Assembly: GCA_030668465.1 (NCBI GenBank)
Contig: DAOUTX010000007.1
Span: forward strand, 1 to 15,240
DNA from: Atribacterota bacterium
GTDB lineage: Bacteria > Atribacterota > Phoenicimicrobiia > Phoenicimicrobiales > Phoenicimicrobiaceae
Reading direction: 5' to 3'
Length of the DNA stretch: 15,240 nucleotides
Below, in pieces: positions 1-8,241 of this stretch. Position numbers and translations under genes: made by a program. The notes under the pieces are model-generated. The model did not search any database. It saw only the letters and a list, made by a program, of their open reading frames with translations, and was not told where the DNA came from. Every line of letters starts with the position of its first letter. The stretch's first letter is position 1.

Positions 1-1112
1 CTTTTTAAATCTTCTTTGTTTAAAATATTTAATTCAACCCTAATAGGAAAACGTCCTTGTAATTCAGGTATTAAATCAGAAGGCTTTGAAGTGGTAAAAG
101 CACCGGCAGCTATAAATAAAATATGGTCGGTCTTTACTGCTCCATATTTAGTCATAACTGTTGAACCCTCAATAATAGGTAATATATCTCTTTGAACTCC
201 TCCTCTGGACACATCTGGTCCGTATGATTTTCCTTGCGTAGCAATTTTATCGATTTCATCAAAAAAAACAATCCCTAAGTTTTCCACCCTATCAATAGCA
301 GCTCGAATTACTTCATCCATATCAATTAATCTTTGAGTTTCAGTATAGAGTAATATTTTACGAGCCTCTGCAATTGTAACTTTTTGTTTTTTCCTTTTTT
401 GAGGGAACATTCTGCCTAGAATGTCTTTAAAATTGATTCCCATTCCTTCTATCCCTGAATTAGAAAAAACTTCTACTGTAGGCTGAATGTTTTCCTCAAC
501 TTCGATTTCAATTAGTCTATTTTCCAACTCACCTTTTTCTAATTTATCTTTAAACTTTTTTCTAGTCCTTTCAAATCTTTCTTCTCTTTCATCTTTTTTT
601 GTTAAAATTTCAAAAGATTCTTTATCTTCTTCTTTAATTTCAGAATAAAGTGAACTATCTGATAAATTTGTCCTTTGTTCTTTTCTTTTGCCTGATGCGG
701 GAAATAAATAATCTATTATTTTTTCACTGACCAGCTGTTTTGCTTTATCTTCTACCTTACTGGCCCATTCTTTCCGAACCAATTGAAGACCTACTTCTGT
801 TAAATCTCTGATTATGGATTCCACATCTCTTCCTACATAACCTACTTCAGTAAATTTTGTTGCTTCAACTTTTACAAAGGGGGCTTTAACCAATTTTGAT
901 AATCTTCTAACGATTTCTGTTTTTCCAACTCCTGTAGGCCCGATCATTATGATATTTTTTGGGGTCACTTCATCTATTAATTCCGGAGGTAATTTCTGTC
1001 TTCTAATTCTATTTCGTAAAGCTATAGCTACAGCTTTTTTAGCATTATCTTGCCCGATTATATATTTATTAAGTTCGGAAACAATTTGTGAGGGGGTTAA
1101 ATCGTTAATCAA
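1..1112 (-). CDS. hslU: HslU, ATPase subunit of the HslUV protease (C-terminus beyond window)
   Basis: HslU is the AAA+ unfoldase that feeds substrates into the HslV peptidase in the cytoplasm. My reading of the minus strand from 1112 gives 370 uninterrupted residues, cut by the left edge; the family is usually about 440 to 470 long. Visible are Walker A GPTGVGKT (about 58-65), the pore-loop motif GYVGRD (about 91-96), a charged, variable I-domain (about 107-245) and Walker B FFDEID (about 283-288), followed by the conserved stretch containing RGGVQRD and IPELQGRFPIRVEL. The start is TTG at 1110-1112. In-frame stops lie just upstream, AAAGGAGG sits 8 nt before it, and the next in-frame ATG is inside Walker A. 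It starts 19 nt after hslV ends and is surely cotranscribed with it. The arginine finger and the C-terminal tail that activates HslV lie outside the window. Confidence 0.97.
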   Translation of the reverse strand, partial: MINDLTPSQIVSELNKYIIGQDNAKKAVAIALRNRIRRQKLPPELIDEVTPKNIIMIGPTGVGKTEIVRRLSKLVKAPFVKVEATKFTEVGYVGRDVESIIRDLTEVGLQLVRKEWASKVEDKAKQLVSEKIIDYLFPASGKRKEQRTNLSDSSLYSEIKEEDKESFEILTKKDEREERFERTRKKFKDKLEKGELENRLIEIEVEENIQPTVEVFSNSGIEGMGINFKDILGRMFPQKRKKQKVTIAEARKILLYTETQRLIDMDEVIRAAIDRVENLGIVFFDEIDKIATQGKSYGPDVSRGGVQRDILPIIEGSTVMTKYGAVKTDHILFIAAGAFTTSKPSDLIPELQGRFPIRVELNILNKEDLK

Positions 1113-1120
1113 TTATTATT

Positions 1121-1128
1121 CCTCCTTT
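1121..1128 (-). promoter_or_regulatory. Shine-Dalgarno of hslU that fixes its TTG start
   Basis: AAAGGAGG on the minus strand, 8 nt upstream of TTG at 1112. It lies directly after the hslV stop codon. No ATG is available in frame here, so this site decides the start. Confidence 0.85.
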
Positions 1129-1131
1129 CTA

Positions 1132-1659
1132 TTATAATTTTTCTACTGTTATTATATCATTAGTATATATACAAATTGAAGCAGCAATTTGTAAAGATTC
1201 TAAGGCTATTTCAGAGGCAGATAAATTTGAATATTTAACCAACGCCTTAGCTGCCGCCAATGCATAAGGGCCACCTGATCCAATAGCAGCGATATTATCA
1301 TCCGGTTCTATTATATCACCAGTTCCGGAAACTATAAAAATATGCTCTTTGTCTGCAACAATTAATATCGCTTCTAATTTTCTTAATATTTTATCAGTTC
1401 GCCACTCCTTGGCTAAAGAGATAACCGCTTTGGGTAAATTTCCGTGAAGCTCATTTATCTTCTTTTCAAATTTTTCAAATAAAGTAATAGCATCAGCGCT
1501 TGCCCCGGCAAATCCGGTAAGCACTTTTTCATCATACAGTTTTCGTATTTTTACGGTACTGTTTTTCATAATGGTATTGCCCATACTTATCTGGCCATCA
1601 CCAGAAATAGCGACTTCGCCTTTATGTTTTATGGTTAAAATTGTAGTTCCTTTAAACAT
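1132..1659 (-). CDS. hslV: HslV, peptidase subunit of the HslUV protease
   Basis: HslV is a proteasome-beta-like N-terminal threonine peptidase forming a double hexamer capped by HslU. The 175 residues match the family throughout: TTI at 5-7, GDGQISMGNT (about 20-29), the GFAG segment, KEWRTDK, LRKLEA, a SGTGDIIEPDD loop, and AIGSGGPYALAAAKAL. As in several thermophile and Firmicutes homologues, the catalytic threonine is not residue 2. A short MFKG leader precedes T5, implying removal of a four-residue propeptide before activity (inference from family mechanism). The start is ATG at 1657-1659 with AAAGGAG 11 nt upstream, a somewhat long spacing. xerC ends 31 nt upstream and hslU follows 19 nt downstream, the usual xerC-hslV-hslU order. 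Confidence 0.97.
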   Translation of the reverse strand: MFKGTTILTIKHKGEVAISGDGQISMGNTIMKNSTVKIRKLYDEKVLTGFAGASADAITLFEKFEKKINELHGNLPKAVISLAKEWRTDKILRKLEAILIVADKEHIFIVSGTGDIIEPDDNIAAIGSGGPYALAAAKALVKYSNLSASEIALESLQIAASICIYTNDIITVEKL

Positions 1660-1690
1660 CTTTATTTCATCTCCTTTTAAAATTTTGATA

Positions 1691-2599
1691 TTAAGTCCTG
1701 GGATGAGATTTTTTATAAATTATTTTTAATCTTTCTTTTGTAATATGAGTATATATTTGAGTAGTAGATAAACTCTCATGCCCTAAAAGTTCCTGAACAG
1801 AACGTAAATCCGCCCCACCTCCTAAAAGATGTGTAGCAAATGAATGCCTTAAAACGTGAGGACTTATCTTTTTATTTAAACCAGCTATTTTCATATATTT
1901 AATAATAATTCTACGTATACTTCTTGTTGATAATCTACCTCCAAAACGATTTAATAATAGTGCATTTAGGTCATTTTTATTTACGTCAATATTTTTCCTA
2001 AATAAATTTCTATTGGTTAAATATTCTTTTATTGCTTTTATACTCGGATTGCCCAAAGGAAGAATTCTTTCCTTTGAACCTTTTCCGAATACTCTAACAG
2101 TTTTTTCATGCAGGTCTATATCGTGAATATTCAAATCCACTAGTTCTCCAACCCTCATCCCAGTGCCATAAAGCAGTTCAAGGATTGCCCTGTCTCTAAT
2201 TCCAAATATTGTATGCTGGGGCGGCGTTTCAATAAGTTGGTTAATTTCTTGTAAGTATAAAAAATAAGGCAACCTCTTGTTTATCTTAGGTGTTATTAAA
2301 TTAATAGTCGGATTAATATTTACTATACCTTCTCTTGATATAAATTTAAAGAAAGAACGAATTGCAGAAATTTTTCTGCAAATGCTTCTTGTCGAATAAT
2401 CACACTTCTTTAGATATACAATGTATCTTCGCATGATACTGCGGTCAATATATTGTATATTATTTCCCTTTATTATTTTATGATCCTCTAAATAATTTAA
2501 CAATTGTAATAAATCATTTTTATAGGAAATAATAGTATTATGGGAATAATTTTTTTCATTCTTTAGAAAAGAAATATACGAATTTATGTGTTCTTTCAA
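1691..2599 (-). CDS. xerC: Tyrosine recombinase XerC-like (CodV type)
   Basis: A site-specific tyrosine recombinase that resolves chromosome dimers at dif, normally as one of two paralogues. It has 302 residues, the standard length. The N-terminal SAM-like DNA-binding domain covers about 1-95 and the catalytic domain about 108-298. The full catalytic set is visible: R149 (GTGMRVGEL), K173 (FGKGSKERI), H248 and R251 (PHVLRHSFATHLL), H274 (LLGHESLSTTQ) and nucleophile Y283 (IYTH). The start is TTG at 2597-2599 with GGAAGAG about 8 nt upstream. Its position between topA and hslV argues for the chromosomal Xer recombinase rather than a phage or integron integrase. trmFO, often found between topA and xerC in Firmicutes, is absent. 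XerC and XerD cannot be separated by eye; the symbol rests on the hslVU linkage. Confidence 0.92.
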   Translation of the reverse strand: MKEHINSYISFLKNEKNYSHNTIISYKNDLLQLLNYLEDHKIIKGNNIQYIDRSIMRRYIVYLKKCDYSTRSICRKISAIRSFFKFISREGIVNINPTINLITPKINKRLPYFLYLQEINQLIETPPQHTIFGIRDRAILELLYGTGMRVGELVDLNIHDIDLHEKTVRVFGKGSKERILPLGNPSIKAIKEYLTNRNLFRKNIDVNKNDLNALLLNRFGGRLSTRSIRRIIIKYMKIAGLNKKISPHVLRHSFATHLLGGGADLRSVQELLGHESLSTTQIYTHITKERLKIIYKKSHPRT

Positions 2600-2752
2600 A
2601 TTTAAACACTCTTCCTTTTTTTATTTTTGTTAAGGAGCAAATTTTACTTATCTCACAATAAATTACTATTGTTAGCGTAAATTTTAGTGAAGTAGTTAGA
2701 TAGAAGGAAGAACGCTGCTTTTTTACTATTTTTTTCTGTCTTCTTTCCTAAC

Positions 2753-2829
2753 TATACGCTCCACGCTGTACGCTCTACGCTATTCTTTACTATATACTCG
2801 ATACTATATTTACCTGTTTACTGCTACCT
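2753..2829. repeat. Heptad-period array between topA and xerC
   Basis: Eleven consecutive 7-bp units in one register, ending 5 bp from the topA stop. The first four are variants of TNTACGC (for example TATACGC and TCTACGC); after a TATTCTT junction come TACTATA and TACTCGA types, then looser TTTACCT and GCTACCT units. The same order of unit types recurs next to ffh (15082-15151). The rest of this 235-bp gap (2600-2752) is AT-rich. It holds a 6-bp inverted repeat ACAATA/TATTGT near 2656-2673 but no gene or terminator that I can support. Confidence 0.75.
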
Positions 2830-2834
2830 GTCGA

Positions 2835-4937
2835 TTATTTTTTATGCCCTTTGATAAAATCTTTATAATCACAAGCTGGGTTGCTGCATTTATAATAAAA
2901 TCCGCTTTTTTTATTTTTACTTAGTACCAAAATATGGTTACATTGGGGACACTTTTTATCAACCGGCTTATTCCAGGTCACAAAAGAACATTTCGGATAA
3001 TTGCTACATCCATAGAAGGTTCTACCTTTTTTGGTCTTTTTTCTAATAATCTCTCCCGAGCATCCCTCCTCAGGACAAGATATACCAATTTTATCTAAAA
3101 AAGGCTTGGTGTTTTTACAAATGGGGAACCCTGAACAAGCTAAAAATTTACCAAAACGTCCATTTTTTATTAACATTTTACGGCCACATTTATCACATAT
3201 TTCGTCACTTTCTATCTCTGGTATTTTAATTTTTGGTGCCTTATTCCCTTTTTTCAAATCATTGGAAAATGCCCTGTAAAATATATCTAAAACATTTTCC
3301 CACTTTTTTTTATCAGATTCGATTTCATCGAGCTGCTTTTCCATTTTTGCAGTAAAAGCAATGTTTACAATATCGGAAAAATATTGAATTAAAAAAGAGT
3401 TTACTGTTATTCCCAATTCTGTAGGTCTAAATTTTTTATCTACTTTTTCCACATATGTCCGATATTGTAAGGTGCTTATGGTCGGTACGTATGTACTGGG
3501 TCGTCCTATCCCTTCTTTTTCTAATCTTTTTACTAGGCTTGCTTCTGTATATCTGGGAGGAGGTTTGGTAAAAGATTGATTTGCCTTAATTTTTAACAAC
3601 TTAAGCTCATCTTTTTCTTCAAGATCAGGAATTTTATTTAAATCCTGATTGTTTTGGCCAGATAGAATCATATATCCCTTAAATAGTATCCGATAGCCGA
3701 AAGTTCTAAAGATGTACCTTCCTGATTCTATATCTATAGTAATTTTTTCCAGATAAGCAGCTTTCATCCTGCTTGCTATAAATCTTTGCCAGATTAAACT
3801 ATATAATTTATATTGGTCATTAGTTAGATATTTTTTAATCGATTCCGGGTGATTGAATACATATGAAGGCCTGATAGATTCATGAGCATCCTGAATCTTT
3901 ACATTTTTTATTTTATTTTTCCCTTTTTTTAAATTTTGAGATGATTTGGCAAAGTCTTTACCATAATGCTCTTCAATATATTTTTTCGCCTCACTTTTTG
4001 CTTCATCAGATACTCTTATCGAGTCAGTCCGCATATAGGTAATTAAACCAATATTTCCTTTATTACCTAAGGTAATACCCTCGTATAATTGTTGAGCTAC
4101 GAACATAGTTTTTTTAATGGGAAAATTCAATTTATTATACGCATCTTGTTGTAAAGTACTGGTAGTAAACGATGGTTGCGGATTTTTCGATTCTTTCTTT
4201 TTGTTTATACTTTTAACATAGATATTCTGATTTTTTACTTCTTCACAAATTTCTGTTGCTTCTTTTTTAGTTTTAATAGTTGCTTTTTTAGAATTTACCG
4301 AAAATAGTTTCGCCTCAAAAGGCTCTGCCTTTTCATCTTCAATTTTTTTAAATGAGGCATTTATTGTCCAATATTCTTCTATTTTAAATTTACCAATTTC
4401 CTCTTCTCTATCGCATATTAAACGTAATGTTACAGATTGTACCCTTCCTGCACTCAATTTTTTACCAATCTTTTTCCATAATAATGGACTGATCTTATAA
4501 CCTACCAGTCTATCCAGTAATCTCCTGGCTTTTTGAGAGTTAACCATATTAAGATTAATTTCTCTTGGATTTTTAAAGGCCTGGGATACAGCTCTTTCAG
4601 TTATTTCATTAAAGATAACCCTGTTCTTCCCTTCGTTAACCTTTAATTTTTGGGCAATATGCCAGGCAATGGCTTCACCTTCTCTATCCGGATCAGTAGC
4701 TAAAAATACCCTCTCTTTACCTTTAGTGTTTTTTTCTAATTCTTTTAATGCTCTTCTTTGTTTCGGAATAACAACATATTCTGGGCGGAAATTATTTTCA
4801 ACATCTATTCCCAATTTTGTTTTAGGTAAATCAATTAAATGTCCCCTACTTGATTTAATAGTATAGTTACTGCCCAATATTTTTTTTAATGTTTTTTCTT
4901 TGGTTGGTGATTCAACTATTACCAGATATTTAGTCAT
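2835..4937 (-). CDS. topA: DNA topoisomerase I
   Basis: A type IA topoisomerase that relaxes negative supercoils through a 5'-phosphotyrosyl intermediate. It has 700 residues, typical for the Firmicutes-like form. An N-terminal Toprim domain (about 3-115) shows catalytic E9 in VIVESPTK and the DxDxE acidic triad at D82, D84, E86 (DPDREGEA). The cleavage domain carries nucleophile Y301 in LITYMRTDS. AHESIRPS and the EGIGRPSTYVPTI motif follow. The C-terminus has three four-cysteine zinc ribbons: C581/584/601/607, C621/626/644/650 and C663/666/684/689. The start is ATG at 4935-4937 with AAAGGA about 7 nt upstream. The DUF362 gene ends 37 nt upstream, so the two are probably one transcript. Nothing is truncated. 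dprA, a common upstream neighbour of topA, is missing. Confidence 0.98.
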   Translation of the reverse strand: MTKYLVIVESPTKEKTLKKILGSNYTIKSSRGHLIDLPKTKLGIDVENNFRPEYVVIPKQRRALKELEKNTKGKERVFLATDPDREGEAIAWHIAQKLKVNEGKNRVIFNEITERAVSQAFKNPREINLNMVNSQKARRLLDRLVGYKISPLLWKKIGKKLSAGRVQSVTLRLICDREEEIGKFKIEEYWTINASFKKIEDEKAEPFEAKLFSVNSKKATIKTKKEATEICEEVKNQNIYVKSINKKKESKNPQPSFTTSTLQQDAYNKLNFPIKKTMFVAQQLYEGITLGNKGNIGLITYMRTDSIRVSDEAKSEAKKYIEEHYGKDFAKSSQNLKKGKNKIKNVKIQDAHESIRPSYVFNHPESIKKYLTNDQYKLYSLIWQRFIASRMKAAYLEKITIDIESGRYIFRTFGYRILFKGYMILSGQNNQDLNKIPDLEEKDELKLLKIKANQSFTKPPPRYTEASLVKRLEKEGIGRPSTYVPTISTLQYRTYVEKVDKKFRPTELGITVNSFLIQYFSDIVNIAFTAKMEKQLDEIESDKKKWENVLDIFYRAFSNDLKKGNKAPKIKIPEIESDEICDKCGRKMLIKNGRFGKFLACSGFPICKNTKPFLDKIGISCPEEGCSGEIIRKKTKKGRTFYGCSNYPKCSFVTWNKPVDKKCPQCNHILVLSKNKKSGFYYKCSNPACDYKDFIKGHKK

Positions 4938-4974
4938 TTTTTATCCTTTAAAACCTTTTTTCCTTTGATTTTTT

Positions 4975-6081
4975 TTATTTTCCTTTCAATCGGTTAAAAA
5001 TATCTTGCTGCCATGAAGGTAATATTATTGCGCCATAAGGGCAATGTTCATCACAGCAAAAGCAAGAAATACATTTCTTTCTATCCGCTTCAGGAAATTT
5101 ATTGGTTAAACTCATTGCTAAAACAGGACAAACTTCAATACATTTTTTACATATTTTACATTTATTATGATTTACTATCGGCTTAATAGATGCAAAATTA
5201 AATATATGAGGGACCGCTTTTTTTCTTATTCTTTGCAAAATACCATTATTTGGTGTTTTAAATCCCGAAATTACTTTTAATTCTCCATCAACAATTATAT
5301 GGGAGATATCTATCTCCCCTAAATTTCTTTCTTTAGCAATCTGTAATAACTCAATTATATCAGGTTTAAGTCCCATCATAGCAGCCATAACCGAATCAAG
5401 AGAGATACTATTATCACTACTTATTATTTTATTTATGATTCTAATTTTTCCATTGGTAGGACCAGCACCTTCCATACCGATTATAGCATCCATAATATTT
5501 AAATCGGGGACCCTTATCTGATAAATATCTACTAGTAATTCAGCAAATTCATCAATAGATCGATTTAATGTATGTAATTGTGCTTTCTTCCCTCCCGGAA
5601 TAATACCGAACATATTTTTTATGGCACCGGTAATAGTAGTTAAACTGTGGGTTTTGAACTTTGGAACATTAATGACATAATCTGCCTCTTTAACTATCTT
5701 GGAGATAAAAAGTTCATCTATAAATTTTGACTCTACTTTTACCTCTAATACTTCCCCGGCAATATTACGATAACAACCTTCAGAAGCATCTAATATTCCG
5801 GTAATTTTTGCTATTTTAAAGGGGTCGAAGTGAATGCTCCCGGAATTATCTCCCACTACTATTTCTTTAGATCTACACTTTTTTAATTCTTGAACAATTG
5901 CAGATATTACTCTTGGGTCGGTAGTCACCCCTCTCTCCGGAGGGAAGGGTCCTAAGATGTTTGGCTTCACTAAAACTTTTTTATCTTTTACTTTATCTTC
6001 TACCCCAAATATCTCAAAAACATTTTTTATTATTTCAGGTATTTCATTATTTTGTACATCACTGATTATAACTTTGGACAT
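4975..6081 (-). CDS. DUF362 domain protein with C-terminal 2[4Fe-4S] ferredoxin module
   Basis: A 368-residue protein with an N-terminal DUF362-type region (about 1-290; note VLVKPNILG, GVTTDPRVI, VVGDNSGS, INVPKFKTHSLTTITGAIKNMFG split over 138-160, and IMDAIIGMEGAGPTNG over 196-211). A bacterial-ferredoxin-type tail carries two CxxCxxCxxxCP clusters at C308/311/314/318 and C337/340/343/347. No signal peptide or membrane span is seen, so it is likely cytoplasmic. DUF362 has no firmly established general function. The tail argues for electron transfer in an anaerobe, which is inference. The start is ATG at 6079-6081 with GAGGA close upstream. plsY ends 16 nt upstream and topA begins 37 nt downstream, so it looks cotranscribed with genes it has no obvious functional link to. 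Confidence 0.9.
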   Translation of the reverse strand: MSKVIISDVQNNEIPEIIKNVFEIFGVEDKVKDKKVLVKPNILGPFPPERGVTTDPRVISAIVQELKKCRSKEIVVGDNSGSIHFDPFKIAKITGILDASEGCYRNIAGEVLEVKVESKFIDELFISKIVKEADYVINVPKFKTHSLTTITGAIKNMFGIIPGGKKAQLHTLNRSIDEFAELLVDIYQIRVPDLNIMDAIIGMEGAGPTNGKIRIINKIISSDNSISLDSVMAAMMGLKPDIIELLQIAKERNLGEIDISHIIVDGELKVISGFKTPNNGILQRIRKKAVPHIFNFASIKPIVNHNKCKICKKCIEVCPVLAMSLTNKFPEADRKKCISCFCCDEHCPYGAIILPSWQQDIFNRLKGK

Positions 6082-6097
6082 ATTTCCTCTGTTAATT

Positions 6098-6703
6098 TCA
6101 TTTTTTAATTTTGATCTTTTCTCCGATTTTTCTTTCTGTCTTTGATTTTAATCTTTGAATATTTTCTTTATGTTTAAAAATACCGATAATCATAATTATC
6201 GCACTGAATATAATATATTCATAAGGTTGTTTAAATAATATTGTAAAAATAAAAATAGAAATTACAGCGAAAATAGATGCTAAGGAGACATATCTTGTTG
6301 TTATTACAACAACCCCTCCAATTATTAATGCTAAAATTGATATCGTTGGATTGAGAGCAAATACAACTCCAAATGTAGTAGCTATACCCTTACCGCCTTT
6401 AAACCCGAGAAATAAAGACCAGTTATGACCACATATTACCGCTAACCCTGCAATAGTTAAGATTAATGAACTATCAATGTTAAAATATTGTGCTAAATAG
6501 ATAGAAAAGATGCCTTTACCAATATCGCCAATTACTACTAAAGAAGCTAATGGAGGTCCCAATATCCTAAGAGCATTGGTTGCTCCTATGTTTCCACTGC
6601 CGTATTCCCTTATGTCAACCTTCTTAAATAATTTACCTACAATATATCCAAAAGGAACAGAACCTAAAAGATAACAGCTTATAATAATTAAAGCAATCTT
6701 CAT
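6098..6703 (-). CDS. plsY: Acyl-phosphate:glycerol-3-phosphate acyltransferase PlsY
   Basis: PlsY transfers the acyl group from acyl-phosphate to position 1 of glycerol-3-phosphate, the first step of phospholipid synthesis in the PlsX/PlsY pathway. It is an integral membrane enzyme. At 201 residues it has the usual length, with about five to seven hydrophobic segments. The family motifs are present: SVPFGY (15-20), GSGNIGATN (35-43), GHNWSLFLGFKGGKGIATT (92-110) and HKENIQRL (178-185). It starts with ATG at 6701-6703, overlapping the der stop by 4 nt (ATGA), so translation is probably coupled. It ends in TGA, 16 nt before the DUF362 gene. The der-plsY pair is common; gpsA, which often follows, is replaced here by DUF362. 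Confidence 0.97.
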   Translation of the reverse strand: MKIALIIISCYLLGSVPFGYIVGKLFKKVDIREYGSGNIGATNALRILGPPLASLVVIGDIGKGIFSIYLAQYFNIDSSLILTIAGLAVICGHNWSLFLGFKGGKGIATTFGVVFALNPTISILALIIGGVVVITTRYVSLASIFAVISIFIFTILFKQPYEYIIFSAIIMIIGIFKHKENIQRLKSKTERKIGEKIKIKK

Positions 6704-8034
6704 ATTGTTTCCCTCTCCCCCTTTTTTTTCGATAAATCGATAACTACAGGTGAGCCTTCAAAACCAAAGGCTTTATAGATATTATTTTCTAAATATCTGT
6801 GATAAGAAGTATACATTAATTTAGGATTGTTTACAAATAATAGAAATTTAGGTGGTTTTATCCCTGTTTGAGTAGCATATCTTATTTTTAAGGTATTCCC
6901 CCTTACATATTTTGGAGGATTTTTAAAAATAATTTCTCTTATAAAAGCATTTAATACCGAAGTAGGAATCTTTTTACTATATTGTAAGGCAACTTCTTTA
7001 ATTTTTGAAATAATTTTTTTAATATTATAACCAGTTATGGCAGAAGTCATTATCACAGGAGAGTTTTTTATAAAAGACAATTCATATCTTATCTCATCAA
7101 TAAATAATTTTTTATCTATGTTATCTTTAATTAAATCGAATTTATTTAATATTACAATGCAGGCTTTTCTCTCTTTTTGAATGTAATTTGCTATTTTTTT
7201 ATCCTGCATGCTTACTCCCTGTGTAGAGTCCAATATTAATAACACTATATCTGAATTATGTACCGCCTCAAAAGTTCTTAACGTACTGTAATATTCAACA
7301 TCCTCTTTCGGTTTGGCCTTGTCTCTCAAACCTGCGGTATCTATAAATATTAATTTTAATGAATTATGTTTAAAAATTATTTCAATAGCATCTCTGGTAG
7401 TACCGGGATATTCACTAACTATTATTCTATCTTCTCCTAAAATATAATTTAATAAACTTGATTTTCCTACATTGGGTTTTCCAATAATTGATACTTTTAT
7501 AATGTTTTCTTCTTCTTCCTCCGATTCTATTTTTACTTCTGAAATACAAGATACTATTCTATCTAATAGATCATCAACATTTAATCCATGTTCTGCTGAA
7601 ACTATATAAGGGTCTCCAAATCCTAATTCGTAAAATTCATATAATTTTAATTCACTTCCCCTTACATCTCCCTTGTTGGCAACCAGTATATTTGGTTTAT
7701 TTTTTTCTCTAATCGCTTTAGCTACTTTAAAATCATCCGGATTTATTCCCTCTTTGATATCGACCAATAATATGATTAAGTCTGCCTCTTCAATAGCTAA
7801 TTCAGTTTGAATAGCTATTTTTTTTTGCATTTCTTCCCTTTTTACAAAATCCACACCCCCGGTATCTACCAGAGTAAATTGCTGTCCTTTCCATTCACAT
7901 TCTGCATATATCCTATCTCTGGTAATCCCGGGTACATTTTCTACAATAGCAGTTCTTTTTTTGGTGATTCTATTAAACAAAGTCGATTTTCCCACATTTA
8001 TTCTTCCGATAATTGCAACAATAGGTTTTCTCAA
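6700..8034 (-). CDS. der: Ribosome-associated GTPase Der (EngA)
   Basis: Der is a double-GTPase needed for 50S subunit maturation. I place the start at TTG 8032-8034, giving 444 residues. A longer in-frame start at 8064 would add ten residues (MYFIQNGRVV) that contain the ribosome binding site and do not look like family sequence. Numbering from the TTG, GTPase domain 1 has G1 GRINVGKS (10-17), G3 DTGG and G4 NKGD (120-123). Domain 2 has GKPNVGKSS (185-193), DTAGLR and NKFD (297-300). A KH-like domain fills about 350-430 (KYVRGNTLKIRY, PPKFLLFVN, SYHRYLENN). Domain 1 has Ile where Pro is usual in the P-loop; the GKS core is intact. It overlaps plsY by 4 nt and lies downstream of a repeat-filled gap. 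Confidence 0.96.
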   Translation of the reverse strand: MRKPIVAIIGRINVGKSTLFNRITKKRTAIVENVPGITRDRIYAECEWKGQQFTLVDTGGVDFVKREEMQKKIAIQTELAIEEADLIILLVDIKEGINPDDFKVAKAIREKNKPNILVANKGDVRGSELKLYEFYELGFGDPYIVSAEHGLNVDDLLDRIVSCISEVKIESEEEEENIIKVSIIGKPNVGKSSLLNYILGEDRIIVSEYPGTTRDAIEIIFKHNSLKLIFIDTAGLRDKAKPKEDVEYYSTLRTFEAVHNSDIVLLILDSTQGVSMQDKKIANYIQKERKACIVILNKFDLIKDNIDKKLFIDEIRYELSFIKNSPVIMTSAITGYNIKKIISKIKEVALQYSKKIPTSVLNAFIREIIFKNPPKYVRGNTLKIRYATQTGIKPPKFLLFVNNPKLMYTSYHRYLENNIYKAFGFEGSPVVIDLSKKKGERETI

Positions 8035-8040
8035 GACAAC

Positions 8041-8046
8041 TCTCCC
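8041..8046 (-). promoter_or_regulatory. Shine-Dalgarno supporting the TTG start of der
   Basis: GGGAGA on the minus strand, 6 nt before TTG at 8034. Translation from the upstream ATG at 8064 would run through this site, which favours the TTG. Confidence 0.65.
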
Positions 8047-8065
8047 ATTTTGTATAAAATACACA

Positions 8066-8189
8066 GTAACAAATAATGAGTAATGAGTAACAAGTAATGA
8101 GCTTAAATTTCTTAAATCGCTAAAACAGGTACTTATAACTCATTATACATTACATCTTTTGTTAGCTAGTTAGTTGGTTAGCTGGTTAA
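8066..8189. repeat. Composite heptad element, copy 1 (der-rpe gap)
   Basis: The left part (8066-8100) has GTA-type heptads in strict 7-bp steps (GTAACAA, GTAATGA). A diverged core follows, GCTTAAATTTC then TTAAATCGC. Heptads of the opposite sense come next (CTTATAA, CTCATTA, TACATTA at 8132-8152). The right end (8161-8189) is a single TAAC-type arm on the other sense (GTTAGCTAG, TTGGTTAGC) without its partner arm. It is the first of two tandem copies between der and rpe and the more degraded of the two. Confidence 0.75.
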
Positions 8190-8190
8190 G

Positions 8191-8211
8191 AATACAGAAA
8201 ACAGAATACAG
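8191..8211. repeat. Three AATACAG-type heptads linking two composite elements
   Basis: AATACAG, AAAACAG and AATACAG follow each other without gaps. The words resemble the reverse complement of the TCTGTCT/TCTGAAC heptads at 14344-14385. The stretch 8212-8241 shows nothing further. Confidence 0.55.
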
Positions 8212-8241
8212 GAATCTAATTCTCATCTCGTACAAAATACA

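Noticed and set aside
1691..2599. Phage or integron integrase, suggesting a mobile island with the repeats
   Set aside because: The sequence is a standard 302-residue Xer recombinase in the conserved topA-xerC-hslVU order. There are no phage genes or attachment-site duplications.
8035..8064. Der start at ATG 8064
   Set aside because: The ten extra residues contain the GGGAGA ribosome binding site of the TTG start and precede the normal family start RKPIVAIIG.
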